The translations under genes were made by a program, and so were the position numbers. From Anticarsia gemmatalis (Eukaryota; Arthropoda; Insecta; Lepidoptera; Erebidae): DNA of 64,000 nt. The stretch lies in contig NC_134749.1 of assembly GCF_050436995.1 (NCBI RefSeq), forward strand, positions 10,372,001 to 10,436,000, given 5' to 3'. This document shows positions 32,900 to 46,268 of this stretch, one piece after another. Under the pieces are notes generated by a model. It saw nothing but the letters and a program-made list of their open reading frames with translations. It was not told where the DNA came from and made no database searches. Positions within the stretch are counted from its first letter, which is position 1, and each line of letters starts with the position of its first letter.

Positions 32900-33130
32900 C
32901 CACAACCAGGACGACCAGTCACCCCAAGCAGCACCCGTTCACGAGTATGATGCATGGACCAGCCATCACCCCCTTCGCACATATTAGAGGGAAGGGGGTG
33001 ACCCGGCACACGACGCCGCCGCAAGCAATGACATTTTAGTGAGCATGACGAACCTTGGCATGTGGGAGCCCACCATATCTATCAAGAAAAGAAAACGAGT
33101 GCCACTGAGGCTTGTGTGATACCTCTCTGT
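32900..33130. other. Unclassified GC-richer segment with a hairpin
   Basis: TCACCCCCTTC (32966-32976) pairs perfectly with GAAGGGGGTGA (32991-33001) around a 14-base loop. The segment is much richer in C and G than its flanks and ends near AAAACGAGTGCCACTGAGGC. It looks like a transposon-derived piece, but no second copy is present. Confidence 0.4.
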
Positions 33131-33508
33131 TACAGAGTTAAAATCTAAAGATTAAGTATTAACAACTTATAAAAACAAGAAGCGTACAGAAATGCCTGTA
33201 CAAATACGCTTTCAACAATAAATTCCTTTATCTGAATACAAATGAAAGGAAACAATCCACCGCACGGAGCTAATTAATAAACTTAAGCTTCCTTTAATAT
33301 ATGGCGTCAATTAGAAGTACGAACAAACAACAACGATGAATTTTAATCGTTGTAACTTTACTTTGTTGTATTCTCCTGTTTGCGAAGAAAATGTTTAACT
33401 TTTCAAATGGTTTTTAATAGGTTATGTTAATACTTTTCGTCTTTGGTTTAAACCACTTTTTGGACGAGAGATTTTTAAACTTCCGCGCGGAGTCGGCGAC
33501 CAGGGTCA
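33131..33508. other. Unique AT-rich sequence
   Basis: No gene or repeat was recognised. Confidence 0.4.
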
Positions 33509-33665
33509 GTGCCGAAACGTCAAGCGATTTAAGTTTCAGTGCTTGTTAGTTGAGTGCTTCTAACGTAATGATTAAAGCCATAGATACTCCAATATTTATT
33601 CACAGATAATAGTTTCGAGTCTGGGTGCTTTGTGTGCGCTGCTTATTTGAAAAAGTCTCCGTGAC
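33509..33665 (+). repeat. Two short retroelement remnants
   Basis: GTGCCGAAACGTCAAG (33509-33524) is shared with 17.56 and 46.74 kb. Downstream, CTGGGTGCTTTGTGTGCG and AAAAAGTCTCCGTGAC (33620-33665) resemble the SINE family 1 tail. Both are eroded. Confidence 0.45.
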
Positions 33666-36600
33666 AAAAATTTGGATTTGTAAAAAGCTGACATGTTAAA
33701 ATTTAAGAACAATTGTCACAATACTGCTACTCTTCTTTCGTTTGGTCAGTCTTCCAACAATAAACTAGTTGTGCCAAAGGTGGGTCTTTCTTTCTTCAGC
33801 TATCGTTTACTGAGAGGTAATAAAAATTCTTTAAAGTTGCTAAAACAACTGACACATTCAACGAAACTATTTGTGTGCTATTAATCATCGGATGAAAAGT
33901 ATAATATATATTATAGTTAACAAACACCACCAAGAGTTTAATAAGCAGAATTGACATCAGAAATATAAGCCTTTATTATTGAAACATAAAAACGTAATCA
34001 CCTCGGGTCTCAATAAACCGAGATACCAATTTAATTCGGTACAATATTACTCCGGTTTTACGGTCGGTAAACTTCGGATTACAATCGTAAAGCCGTAGAA
34101 AAAATACGGAATGCACTTCAGCGCCACCTTGCGGAAATTTGTATTCATGATACGTAAAGGTTCGCTTGCATGGGATCAACGGTGAGGTCTTAGACGACTG
34201 ATACTTAGATTAAAGTAGTCAGTGGATCTTTCCTGTATTTATAGGACTTTGGGAAGACATTTTTTGAAGGTACTTCTCTTAGATACTGTATCAAAATCTT
34301 TTCAATACACTCAGATAGAGTAGTGTTTACTAATGTTGTTGACAGTCTACAAAAAGTTAAACGCAAAGTTTCGTTTACTATTCAAGTTTTCAGTTTTCTA
34401 AAGTAGGTATTTATCTTTGAATTCGGAGTGAAATATCAAAATTTGTATTCTCAACAAATAACTTTTCAAGTTGAAACTTGTCACAAGTCAACTGTGACTG
34501 ACTGCGAAACGTGACGTAGTTGCGCACTTTTCATAAATTTTTACATCAATTTTCTGAATGTCATTCAGTTGTCATAAAGTTGCTGATGTCTTTGATTCAT
34601 ACAAAAAAATGGACGCGGAATATACCGCAATTTACACATAAAATATATGATTTACTAAATATCTTGTTGTCTAAACATCTGCAAAAACACATAAGTGAAA
34701 TTAGTACCACTGCACAATTAGTGACTGCGGAAAAAATATATATCAGCCAGTTTAACCAAAGTTAGCATTTCGTTAAGACAAGTACTTGACAAAATGCTAA
34801 CTTTAACTTATACAATTACGTGTATAATTGTATGTATTTATAAACTCTTGTGGCATTCATGTCAGATTTTATTATATCCAAAAAGGCATGGACTCATGAG
34901 TTCGAATGAAAAGATATTTTCTAAAAAACAATTTTAATAGAAGCCTGAAAGCTAAGAACAATCTTAAAGTCTGCTTATGTCTGGACGCTGTCATTTTACA
35001 AGACGTAAAACGGTTAACGCAACTTCAAAACAAAGTGTGCTACAAGGAAAACCTTTTCACAATATTAGTTATGCATTTCCATACAAGTTAGAGTCCGTTT
35101 TCATTTGCAAGTTTCACCGTTTCAAATAGTTTATATTAAATTGTCGCTTACCGCTTTTGAAATCTCGAGAGGAATTGTAAATTATTTGCATGGATCTTAT
35201 TTTTAAATTATCATTCCAAAGAAAAATGTTGTAATGAGAAATTATTTAAAGCTGATATAATTTTTTTACAAGAATAAAGATGCCTCTCTGAGTTATAATG
35301 AAAATATGAAAAATGTATTCATTAAGTAGCATGCATTTTCTTATTAAGAGGTGTAAAACAAAACAAAACGCTCGTCTATTTTAACACGGTAAAAAATATG
35401 CACTATTTGCTAGTCAATCGACCCGTTCCATTCCTTTTCTTAACACTTTGCAGAAAACAAAAATATCACTACAACAATACACATTTTTGTGTAATCTTTC
35501 AAATGAATAGTCGAGATAGTTCCTAACACAGCAATACCGTCGAATTCTCTCACTATGACAACGACTATATCAAATCCCACGAGGACCATTGGACGTCCGT
35601 ACTTCAAACGCCTTACACGATAGACAAACTTTCTTTTATCAATTTTCCGTCTCGAAATATATAAACTTAGTATTTTCACAATCAATAATACCGTTTATTT
35701 CTATCTTTATTTGAAATGCGTTACACTAAAGTTAACCGTTAAAATAATGTCAATTTGTAACAGGTCATTTATATAAATAAATCGCAAAGTTTGTAAAATG
35801 TACAATTATAATACAACTCTAACGATTCGGCTTTCAATAAATAGATATCGTTCTTAAACTAATTTCTGATTACTTTTCACATTGACATAGCAAAATACTA
35901 TAGAGCTACTACTTAATTTACTTAAAACATTTAGTCAAAACGTTTATAAAATACTACGCACTCTATTTCGATTAAGGCGCATCTAGATACTAACAACAAC
36001 AAAGCAGGATCCTTAAACAGCCTAAAGTATATTTAATATTATTCCAAACTTGTGCAGTCAAAACGTTAATGAAATTTAAGCGTTGTCGGCACCAAATCGA
36101 GCGGCAAAGTGCCACACGTGTACTCCCTAAGTATCGTCTCCGATACCTTCATTATACCGGAGGAAACTGTATGAAATATCGCTTCGAAGGGGAAAACTGA
36201 ATCTGCCGGCGACGATAACGATCACGCACACGGATTGGGAGCTTGAGTCACTTGTTGGCAAACATGTTGGAGCTGTTGGATAGTTATTTTAGTACAGAAC
36301 AATTGAATGTTTTTTTTTAATCTGCAGGCATTCATAACTAAAATGCATTTGAATTTATTCCCTTATCCTAATTAGTAATTGAATGGTATTATAATAAAAC
36401 TTTTAATGAATATAATTGGATGATTAATAACGGTAACTTAATTGACCGATTTAATGTAGAACTACCTTTTAAATTATTTCGAGTAAAGATTGTGTATCTG
36501 GCTGTCGTAATATTAGTTAGTTTGGTGTATTCATAAAGATGAATTTGTTCCGAGAACACATAAGTCGATACTGTCAGGGGCTTAGTAACTATGAATAAAT

Positions 36601-36780
36601 TAGCGTTCGAATATATTGCAATAGTTATGCCTAAGGTAGGATGTAAACGATACCATCGTGGATACATAACGCTTACAGGCAAGATGAATTCAGTTACATT
36701 AATAGACAAACGATCGTATAATTTGTATCTCTTGGCGGGTCTGTGACAGTCGAATTATTGAATATATTAATCTTTCTTTC
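33666..36780. other. Unique sequence, no gene recognised
   Basis: This is 3.1 kb of AT-rich DNA. A small inverted repeat (34758-34770 with 34792-34804, 13-bp perfect stem) is the only structure noted. Open frames up to 106 codons (36389-36709, minus) have no recognised domain. Confidence 0.45.
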
Positions 36781-36950
36781 TTTTAAAACGACAACTCCCG
36801 CACTAAGAACTGCTTTTGTGTCGCGGGGACTTTCACAAACATACAAAGAACGGACATACAACCATTTGTGGACCGCACAAAATTAAATAATTGTGCCATG
36901 TGGGAATCGAACCCACGACCTTCTGACGCAATGGAAGCGGCGTGGCGACA
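36781..36950 (-). mobile_element. SINE family 1, copy c, head truncated
   Basis: On the minus strand it has the B-box GTCGTGGGTTCGATTCCCAC and the full body to AGTGCGGGAGTTG with an A-tail. Similarity stops at 36950, before the A-box, so the tRNA-like head is cut. Confidence 0.82.
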
Positions 36951-37029
36951 TTTTATATTGAGAATATTTCCGAGCGGAAAAATCTAGCGAAGCGAAATAA
37001 AACAATGGAAACAGTACGTTTAGGAAATA

Positions 37030-37190
37030 CATACGTAACGTACATAATATCACGCTTGTTATACACAGGGTTATGGACTGAGATGTATAAAATTCACATT
37101 TTCTGTTCTATTAATAAACACACACAGTTTCAAAATTGATTCATAGTGACAAATCACTGCATAACTAATCAGAGTGTTCACGACATTTAT
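37030..37190 (+). repeat. Interspersed repeat, related to 17.4 and 43.1 kb
   Basis: ACGTACATAATATCACGC is similar to ACATACATAATATCACGCC at 43118. AGTTTCAAAATTGATTCATA and GTGACAAATCACT match 17399-17455. It appears to be a shortened member of the repeat D group. Confidence 0.45.
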
Positions 37191-39239
37191 CAGTAAAATA
37201 GAAAATATGATATTTACTAATAAATAAATCCTTTCAAAGAGGAACTAACGCATTTTAAGCAATGAGGGATCATTTCGTCAATTTCAGAATAATTCTTATG
37301 CTCGGTATTATTTCGAGCAGTGTGTCCGCAAACGATGTCCCGTTGCGATTACGACAGGAACAACTTGATAAAGGCATTAAAATATGCAAGTAACCGCCTC
37401 CGAAGCTCTTTATAACCGGCCATCTAATTAGTAGCGAAATTGTTAGCACAATGCAACCCTTCGCTATTATGAAGTAAATAACGACTTACTGTGTACACTT
37501 TGTTATGAAAATTGAGAAGATTCATTTAAAAAAATACATTTAAAACAGGTTAGAACAATTAATATTTTATAAGACATGTAAAATGCAATAAATCTTATTT
37601 TCTCACTATGCCGTTTATAATAGCCACTAAATTGTGAAAATCTAAGCAAAAGTTCCATTCGGGAAAAAAACTATAAATTACAAAAGGTTATATCAAATTT
37701 AGTGATACTGTGTTAACTAATTAGCCTTGTATGCTCACTGAATATCCTTTAATAATACAGCTTACTTTCTACAAATGTAATAAAATAATACCATTGTAAT
37801 CCTAACATCACCTAGAAAGATCATCTCATTATACAAAAATACTCTTTACAAATACAATTACAAAGCCCCCGTCTTCAACTTACTACAAAAGCAATACCAT
37901 ATGGATATAAAACGTCTTCGATTCATAGTCCACCTTTGTATGGCTCTATACGGAGCCTAATCTTTAACTTGGATGTACGGCTGGCTGGATGCCAATAGGA
38001 TTTTTTATGCGATCCTATTGCACTGAAATAGACGATACTTTATTCCATATTGTGGACTATACGTTAGTGCCGCTTGCTTCCAATGACTTTATACCACCTT
38101 GGGTCTTTTGGGAAGATGCACGTATGCATTTTTGATATTAGATACCTTAAATTGTCAGCTCTGAGAACACTTATTACGTTTTACTTTTGAACATGTTCTA
38201 CATTTTTGGACAGTTTTCATTAGAGATATAAAGTTCATAGATCGGACAAAACGTTATTACATTATTTAGTCTTTAGCGAGAGTCTCTATTTAGTATGTAA
38301 AGCAAAAATTTGCCTGGTGTAAGTCAAGACTGCCTGACTCGTGGAAAATAGACGTGTAGTTGTCTATACTTAGCCCTTATTTCACCATCTCTAAATATCC
38401 AATAAATAGCAATTCAGACGATTTTTTTTTATTGAAACTGCCGTTCACATTTTAATGATAACATTCACTGAAGAATGCCAAAAAGTAGTTTGTGGGAGTG
38501 ATAGCAAACGGTGTTATTTAGTCGCTGCTGTTTTCCCAGCTTTACAGGAAAGTCTCTAATATGTGCTTACCCCTACATGAAAAAGTCAGATTTTTAGTGT
38601 GAATGGTTGGAAGAGAGGAAAAAATAGCTTTCAAAAATTGCTTGCAAGATTTTAATTGTAAATGCAATGTTACCTGTACGTAATTTCTAAGTCGTAATTA
38701 TTCTCAAAGCTTAATTAAACTGAGCCAATGTTAGTACGTTAATTACATAGCCACAGTTATTTATGCAAACACTCGTGTTGGTAAGTAAGTCTATTATCTA
38801 GTAAATTGGATGAAATGTAGGTTTTAGAATATACCAGAATATGCCACCTGTCCTCTACGCTTTATGAGAATATGCACCTAAAAGAGAGCTGTGTCAATGC
38901 ATTACAAAATGTATGTGTGGAATGGACTTCATTATCTTTTAAGTACATCCACAGATGCAGGCTTAGTTAATCTTAAATACCTACTATTTCTCAATAAGTT
39001 GAGGAAAAAACCCTTATTTTTCATTGTTTGGCATTGCACTTTGGGTCAAATTTGCTTTATGACAAAATCTTGGACTTAGGCTCTAAACTACCGTTCTTTC
39101 TTTAAGCAGATCTTATTCCAGATATGTAACTACTTCACGAATACGGACATTATCTAGAATTTTGTTTGTTTGATATTAGTGGCTGATACTTTACTGATCT
39201 GAAAGCAAAAATTTCAAGACATCTAAGCATACATTCATA
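37191..39239. other. Unique sequence, no gene recognised
   Basis: AT-rich DNA. CCAATAGGAT and ATCCTATTG form a short hairpin near 37990-38021. No exon-like unit was found. Confidence 0.4.
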
Positions 39240-39320
39240 AAATTACGCTTTCTTCTCATAGGAGTAGACAGAAACCCGAAGACATCACCTTATAGGCTTT
39301 TCTTTGTTTCGTTAAAAGAA
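39240..39320 (+). repeat. Interspersed repeat D, fragment
   Basis: TTCTCATAGGAGTAGACAGA then ACCCGAAGACATCACC is a diverged piece of the repeat at 26.3 and 43.1 kb. Confidence 0.45.
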
Positions 39321-39595
39321 AAATTAAAAATATAGTCATAAGACTTACTGAAAATATCTGCCCTCATGTCTATCAATGTAATCGATTTTATATACTTACG
39401 AAAATGTTTTCAAAGATTGAATGCGTGTCGAATAATCTGGAAGACAATGTTCCTTTCATTCAAACTTTGTCATCGAACAAATTGCTTCCAAAACATCAAA
39501 TCAAAACATTAATTGCAACGTTTGTTAAAACAACTTAAACCAATTAACTAATTAAGGGATCATGTCAAACGATTACAAATCGAGTGTAATAACGG

Positions 39596-39690
39596 TAGAC
39601 GTTGACAAACGACATCTCAGCTGATGTTTAGACCGAGGGGTGTGGGGTTCGAGTCCCAGCTGCGCACAGATGCCCGGCTAATTGCTCGAT
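39596..39690 (+). other. tRNA-like B-box segment
   Basis: GGTTCGAGTCC (39646-39656) is a perfect B-box, preceded by a poor A-box region and followed by CAGCTGCGCACAGATGCCCG. No cloverleaf with matching acceptor arms was found, so a tRNA gene is not called. It is more likely the head of another SINE. Confidence 0.35.
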
Positions 39691-40032
39691 CAATGTTATA
39701 AATTACTATTAGCTATGTAAACTAATTAGTTGGTCGTGTTGCTTTTTTAATGGAATTGATTTTGTGGTTGTTTGTTGGTGAATGGAAACTTTTTAGGAGA
39801 TTGAATGCGATTGTGAAACGCAGTGTATTGTTACGTTTTAGTTAGATTGGACTATATTGTTAACAGGCCGACAATATGTCGATTCACTTGGCATTTTTAC
39901 GAGTCGTATTGATATAGTTTTATTCTAAAATGTATTTTAAAGTAGCTTTCGAAATTATTCTTTTGACTTCCAAAATCAATATTAAGTTTAGGTTAACTGT
40001 TGGCGTAAAGGCTGTAAAGGAATATTATTTAA

Positions 40033-40215
40033 TCCTACTAATGTTATACATGCTAAAGTTTGTTAGTATGGATGTATGTATGTTTGTTTGTTACTCTTTG
40101 TAAAGATACTACTGAACGGATTTTAATGAAACTTGATACACTGATTGCTTGATACATAGGATACTTTTTGCCCCGGAAAATCCTTTCACGCGGACCAAGT
40201 CGCAAGCAGAACTTA
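40033..40215 (+). mobile_element. Helitron-like element, diverged
   Basis: It starts TCCTACTAATGTTATACATG, continues with ACTACTGAACGGATTTTAAT, GATACTTTTTGCCCCGG and ends CACGCGGACCAAGTCGCAAGCAG..CTTAG. It is the whole family layout, but both ends carry substitutions (CTTAG for GCTAG). Confidence 0.65.
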
Positions 40216-43117
40216 GTATTCTAATTAAAGTTGAATACTGTAAGTAAACTATAACACGGTTCTTGGCACTAACACAATATAATTTTTGAAATAATTTGAA
40301 AAGTTTATAATGAGAAGAAGGATGGCAGAAACTAAAGCAATTATTAGTGAGTAAAGTTTGTTAGTCTAGTATTAAAGTTTACGTACAAACTAGCACAAGA
40401 AACAATATGGAACATTTGTTCTAACATAGTTCTTAATTGAGAATGTAACATGGACTGTAAGTTGGTTTTTATTAGTTGTTTTTACTTTGCGTTTTAGTTT
40501 TTATGCAGGTTTCTAGAATAACAGTAAAGCAAATTGAATAAAAGTATGAACTGATTAAAACAATGCAAAATGATATGCTCTCTTTTTTCCTATAGACGTC
40601 TGACAACAAGATTTAAGAAAAATATTTCTGCTGTGAAGTTTTCTTACTCTATATGATATTAAACTTTTGTTGTATTACCGTATAGTACCTACTACTACTG
40701 CATACTGCCTTTGTGTTTTGACTTGGAGCATTCATAGAAAAATATTTTAAGCCAATACTGTTTCTGATTCTCAGAAAAATCGACAGCATCATTATCCAAT
40801 TCCACGCACCAATACCTTATTCTACGATCCTCAAAAATAAATACCAATACAAGTAATTTCCAAAAGTATAATACAATTCAAAATTCCCATAAACAAAATT
40901 AGTTCACTCAAAAATTGGCCTCAAAGAAAAAAACACTTTATTCGGCGCGTTTCGTTAAAATCTGCGGCCAACTTTGACTGTGGAAGCGAAGGTAATGCCG
41001 CGTTGCGCTCTGAATATAATAAACTTGCCAATTTGTACCCGTGCCCCTGTACAGACGCTTCGATGTTAGGGCTTTTACATAAAATTTATCGAACCCTGTG
41101 GACTAAAAACTTATTTAAGAAAAATATTATAGTTTTTTAAGTTATTGGAGCATAATTTCAGCTTCCTCGATTGATACAGTACAAAATAAAATAGTTGATA
41201 CTAAAATGTCTATTTTTATTTCAATAACAAGCTTGACAACTTATGTTTTTAACCGACAAAAATACCATGAAACGTGTAATTTTTAGACAGTACAGAATTT
41301 GGTTCAAATGATTCCCTTGACAGAGAATTTGTGCCGTCTCAAAATTCTTCCTTATTATAATGTTTGTTAGACCGTGCAATACAATTTGCATTCTCGGCTT
41401 ACCCATCGTTGTGTGAACGAGCCCTTAACCCGCAGACCCCAGTGTTGCCCTACTCACACTTACACTGTATATTCTCCCAAAGTTTAACTAGGTGGAAATG
41501 TTTTGTTACTTTGAGTTATTTAGCCAACGGCAACAGGTGGATTGCGAGCATGGCAACACAAAGGAAACTTTTCCAACTTATAATCCCTTTATTGTTGTTT
41601 TGTTTTAGATTCACCTGTCAATTATGCTCTCCCTTCAATCGATATAAACAATAGGGTACTTATGCCCTCTCACGAGCCCCACGCGGCACCACCCGCGGTT
41701 TCTTTCACCATCATTTATAATGCTTAAATAAAAGCACTCCCAATAAATCATACTGCAGCTTTCTATTAAAATAAATCTTTATACAAAATCCCCCATTTTC
41801 TTAGAAGAAGACACCATAATTGAAATTTCCTTATGCTGCATAATATTTAAGATGTGTGAGTATAAATTGTCGGGGTGGTAGCGTGGCAACACAATGTCGG
41901 TCCTAATTAAGAATAGGGCATAGCAGCAGTAGTTAAAACGTAAGGTCTGCCAGAATGGGAATCTTCATATTATGCAAATTTCATAGATTATACTGTTCCT
42001 AATTTATTGAGGTACTAATTTGAGGCGCTGAAACGTACCGCCGTGTGAATTAATCACCTTTACGGCTTAAGTTTACGTCTAGTTGAAAGATTAAAGTCTT
42101 GTTGTTTGCATAATTTGCCGTTGTACGAGCGAAATGGCTGAGGACGACTTACGTATTTACATGATACGTATCTACGTTTAGGACGTAGTTACCTAATTCT
42201 AAATATAAGTTTATTTCAGTAGAAAATTATGGAATATAGCACTTTGAAACAAAATTTGTGATAACTAATATTATAGGTAAAATATTTTTTTCTAGGTCCT
42301 CAAAAAGCTTGAATGTTCAGCAAACGTTTAAAATACTAGTATCAGTAGTATTTAAGCAAAAATAGTTCATAGCTTGTCGACATCACGGATTAAAAATAAC
42401 ATTTTTCTTATTTGAAATAAAGGTTAATCAAAGCTTACTGTAAAATAACTGAAAAATAAAAACGAAAATTCAGAATCCAAATTATTAAAATTTTCACCAT
42501 ATTTTTTCATGTAAAAAATAAATAGTTCAATCAAGAGACGCCATGATACGAGAGCTCTATTAAAAATATTCATTCTGATTTGAAACAAAATGAATCGAGT
42601 CTGTTTTACGTGCGGAAATGAATAGTTTTCAATGTGATCGTTCGGAAATTGTACTAATAAATGAATTGAGTTATCATTGCAGCATACACAGCGTGGTGTA
42701 AAACAATCTAATTGAGAACGATCGCGACTTCGCAAACAATACAGGGTACTCGCTAATGTGGGATTGTGTTGCATTTTTAGACTGCGTACAGTCGATGACT
42801 AAGGTCTTAGGAATGCTGGCTTTTCCGGTACCTATAAAAAGAAAGAGATAGCACGATTTGTCTCTTCCCGGTGGATTCCTATGGAATTCTGTATATTTAT
42901 AAGCCAAGGTACTGTCTATTAAATGGTCTGTGATTGGTACTCCTTGTTATTAGGTCTGCCTTTCCAAGCTGGTAATTAGTTTTCAGTGGTTGTGGTTTTT
43001 ATTATCGTTAATGAATTAATTTATAATACAGTTCTACTTTAACATCCTTCGCGTCTTGTAAAACAGTTAAGATTTGAATGAACAACAAATGTTTAAGACT
43101 GAAACGTTATTTATTAC
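40216..43117. other. Unique sequence, no gene recognised
   Basis: No repeat family was recognised in this 2.9 kb. The plus frame 41364-41654 (96 codons) and minus frame 42424-42774 (116 codons) have no known domain. Confidence 0.4.
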
Positions 43118-43250
43118 ATACATAATATCACGCCATATTCTCATAGGAGTAAGCAGAGACGAAAGAACGCCACTAGGTACGATACTTACAAACTTCTGCC
43201 TATCTCATTCACATTCAACGTACTTTATTAATCAGCGAATGACGTTCAAA
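43118..43250 (+). repeat. Interspersed repeat D, copy 2
   Basis: TACATAATATCACGCCATAT, TCTCATAGGAGTAAGCAGAG, AACGCCACTAGGTACGATAC and TTACAAACTTCTGCCTATC match 26318-26530 in the same order. Confidence 0.6.
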
Positions 43251-43890
43251 GGTACCTTACGTACGTACAAATTTTAGTTTACATACAAACATTTTTTACT
43301 TTTATGCCATTTATTTTTGTTATAAAATTCTCAAATGTCAACGGTAACTGTTTCCGAGCGTACTGTGCATGCCCTCGGTCCGGCTGTTTGTATTGAATTT
43401 CATAGCTCGACAATTAGCTTACATCACGGTATTGTTTGTTTGGGCCGGCTACTCCATATGGAATGTTTTCATTTCTATGTTTTCAAATACAGATGTATAT
43501 TGTATCTATGGGTGTATCAATGTTTAAACAAAGATATAACAATTGAAAACGGGGCCAGTGTTGTTTTATTTTCTTAACAAATAGTTTTAAAATACAGTAC
43601 CGTATTTTAAATTCTCTGTAAATAATATTGAATTAATGATTTTAGGGGCTGAAGCATTTTTAGTTGACTATTTTATGGATTATTCATGCCATTCATGGCA
43701 TTTAAAAGTATAAATATAATTTATCTAGCATATTTTTATGTAATAAGTTCAAATTGTTAAAAGAAATAAATATTTTACGAACATTTACTTACAATAAACA
43801 TAAATAAATGTTTTTACCAAACACAAATTCTATATAAAACTATGCACAACTAATGCTTTTCTTACTAACTTACATATTTTTCTTCCACAG
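43251..43890. other. Unique AT-rich sequence
   Basis: No repeat was recognised. The end of this stretch forms the candidate intron side of the microexon, with TACTAAC at 43864-43870. Confidence 0.4.
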
Positions 43891-43918
43891 ATCAACAGCA
43901 GAGTTTTGGAGTAAAAAG
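43891..43918 (+). CDS. Possible 28-bp microexon
   Basis: A textbook 3' splice site precedes it: branch-point consensus TACTAAC (43864-43870), then a pyrimidine-rich tract and TTCTTCCACAG ending at 43890. After 28 bp comes AAG|GTAAAAC, a strong donor (43919). Two frames are open: one base in, STAEFWSKK; two bases in, QQQSFGVK. A weaker alternative donor is GGA|GTAAAA at 43911. The first frame would join in phase with the candidate exon at 23047. No protein family was recognised. Splice-like signals do occur by chance, so this is a lead, not a gene call. Confidence 0.3.
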
Positions 43919-44262
43919 GTAAAACAATTAATCATTTTAAACAATATCTCTGCACCACGAACATAAGGTTATAATACTAGAACGTGCACAGTATTGTACG
44001 TCACAAAAACATACGCCAAGATGTACATTATTCATACTGAGAACGTAGTCTCTGGATATTAGACGCTCATATATTTATGTTAGAGAAAACATTCTGTTAG
44101 TCCTACTAGATATTCAGGGTGCCATGTTTTGTGGCTAACTGCAAGTGTGTGATAAATATCATTGGTGGTCACGAGCAGTCTGTTTAGGACTGTCGGTTGT
44201 TGGTATGACAAGAACATTTCAGACATGCAACTGAAACTAAGGTACCTTCGTTAAGTTTCTTT
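43919..44262. other. Unique sequence
   Basis: No gene or repeat was recognised downstream of the candidate microexon. Confidence 0.4.
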
Positions 44263-44362
44263 AACCTATTACTGTCCCACTGCAGGCCAAGAGTCTCCTC
44301 CCAAACGCGGAAGAGGTTAGCCTTTGAGTCCATCATGATGGCCAAGTGCGGGTTAGGGACTA
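44263..44362 (-). mobile_element. SINE family 2, 3' portion
   Basis: Plus-strand CCATTACTGTCCCACTGC-like start (CCTATTACTGTCCCACTGC), then GGAGGAGACTC in reverse (AGTCTCCTCCC), GAGTCCA and GGCCAAGTGCGGGTTAGGG match the inverted 3' half of the 28.35-kb SINE. Confidence 0.72.
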
Positions 44363-45585
44363 TTCGTTAAACTTTGGCATATTTGATCTGTATAATTTGT
44401 TTTTATTTTTTTCGCGTTAGTCACTAATCTTCATCAAATAGTACGAGGAAGTCATTGTGAATTTTTCCAGTTACAATGTTTTCCTTCCGATAATATTTTC
44501 TTAAGAAAAAATAAAAATACCCATATTATTTTTACAAAGAATGTTTTCTCAGTAGAATTCCTTTTGTTAGTGATTTTATAACTACAACAGAAAATCTTAA
44601 TTAACAAACTACATAACAAAATACAAGAATCCCACGCCGAAGGAATCCATTTACTTTTCTTTTTCGAAACAAGAAATGGCTTTTTAAATTAAACACTTCC
44701 TGAGAGCAGGAAACAAAAATGTAATTCTTTGGAATTAAAACTTACATTTTGCGGGGCGAGGTCGGAATTGAAACGAATTAAAAGATCTCTCAACTTACAC
44801 AACGTTAAAGGCTTCGAGATTTTTCTTAAAGAAAAACTATTTCGCCCGAAGGTTCTTAGTAAGAAATGCGTTTTATCTTTGGTACGCCAGCCATTAAAAC
44901 GGGTGTGTAGAAGCTACTATGTATCTACAATTAAATATACCGTTTATAAAGTTGATTGGTTTTAATTTGTTCACAGTACTTTATTATCAATTCACAAGCA
45001 TTTTACTTTGTTTTCCATGCGTTTTTTTACGTGAAAAGTTTCACGGAAATGTGACTCATGGTGAAAAATTCGTTGTAACGTGTTCACCCTATTTTGGTCA
45101 TCACGCGACAATATATCATAGAATAAATAGCTATCGTATATTAATAGATACACTCGTATTATAACGCTTTGCTTTTATACCATTAAATAGAACACGTAAT
45201 TGTGTAAGATGGTAAGTTATAAAACTGTTCAATCTTTAAAAACTTTATGATTCTTTCGTATAAAGGTGCTTAAGTTTAAAATAGGTATATCTACACGTAT
45301 TTTGTCTTTACCTTTACTACAAATACGTAGAATTCTTGCTGAGTTCGTGACTCAACTTCAAACTTAAATATATCAATCGAGGTTTGTTACTAGATATAGG
45401 TACATATACCTATATGTATATTGTTTGAATACAGACCTAGTTAACGCATGATTTACTATGTTTACGCAACACACCACTCAATTGAACCGTACCGATTTCT
45501 GATAGACAATTAGTGCCGTTTATGTTAATTAATATCGTGAACTATATCTATGGCTGCTATTTGTTAATGAACATATCATAACGTA
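44363..45585. other. Unique sequence, no gene recognised
   Basis: The plus frame 44729-44965 (78 codons) is basic, with no recognised domain. No repeats were recognised. Confidence 0.4.
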
Positions 45586-45800
45586 CTAGCTGACCCGCGC
45601 GGCTCCACTCAATACGTACAAAGTAAAATTTCCTTTCTCAGGCATTTAGGGGATGTTTTTTTTTGGAAAAAAGTGTGCTTATTTTTGACTCCAATGCTTT
45701 AATTATATCCCTGCCATATTTTATCAAAATCAGTTCAATAATTTTCACGTATAGGAGTATAAAACATACCTCTATATTAACAAACTTTTACAGTTATAGT
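45586..45800 (-). mobile_element. Helitron-like element, 3' side
   Basis: CTAGCTGACCCGCGCGGCTC begins at 45586, after A, matching the inverted end of the 1.23-kb Helitron. TTTATCAAAATCAGTTCAAT is the usual inner motif. The TC-end is not clear, so the right limit is approximate. Confidence 0.6.
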
Positions 45801-46159
45801 AGTATTACTAGGAAATGTACCTATATACTAATTATTTTCTCCGTGATAAAAGCTACAGCCTTTGAAGGCTCTGTGGCACAGGGAACAAAAGTGTGGCAGA
45901 AATGTTTCTTTTTTGTATTCACGGAATCTGTGAAAAACATGTTCAGTAAAATTGGTCTCTTCGTCACTGCCATGTAGTTCCACGAACGCTTTAATTTTAC
46001 AAAGTGCTGGTTGTGTATTGCATTAACTATCTATATTTAAAAGAGACTCTCAGAAGTTTGCAGTTTTGTAGTCGATTATATGTTATGTCAGAGACCCTTA
46101 GAAGAACTGAAAATCACGAACAAAATTATTATTAGCAATGTATTTAATTCTTGAAAGTA
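45801..46159. other. Unique sequence
   Basis: The open frame 45663-45977 (104 codons, plus) overlaps the Helitron remnant and is not considered coding. Confidence 0.4.
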
Positions 46160-46268
46160 TACAATGTTCCCACCTCACTTGATCGGGATTGTGGACTCAA
46201 GGCCTAATACAATGCTCATTCCGGTAGAAGACCCTTGCCCAGCAGTGGGACAGTAATGGGTTTTTATT
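46160..46268 (+). mobile_element. SINE family 2, 3' portion
   Basis: GTGGACTCAAGGCCTAATAC, then AAGACCCTTGCCCAGCAG and TGGGACAGTAATGGG match the SINE tail at 28.6 kb. The head is absent. Confidence 0.78.

Noticed and set aside
39596..39690. tRNA gene suggested by a perfect B-box
   Set aside because: There is no proper A-box and no acceptor-arm pairing. It is better explained as a SINE-like relic.
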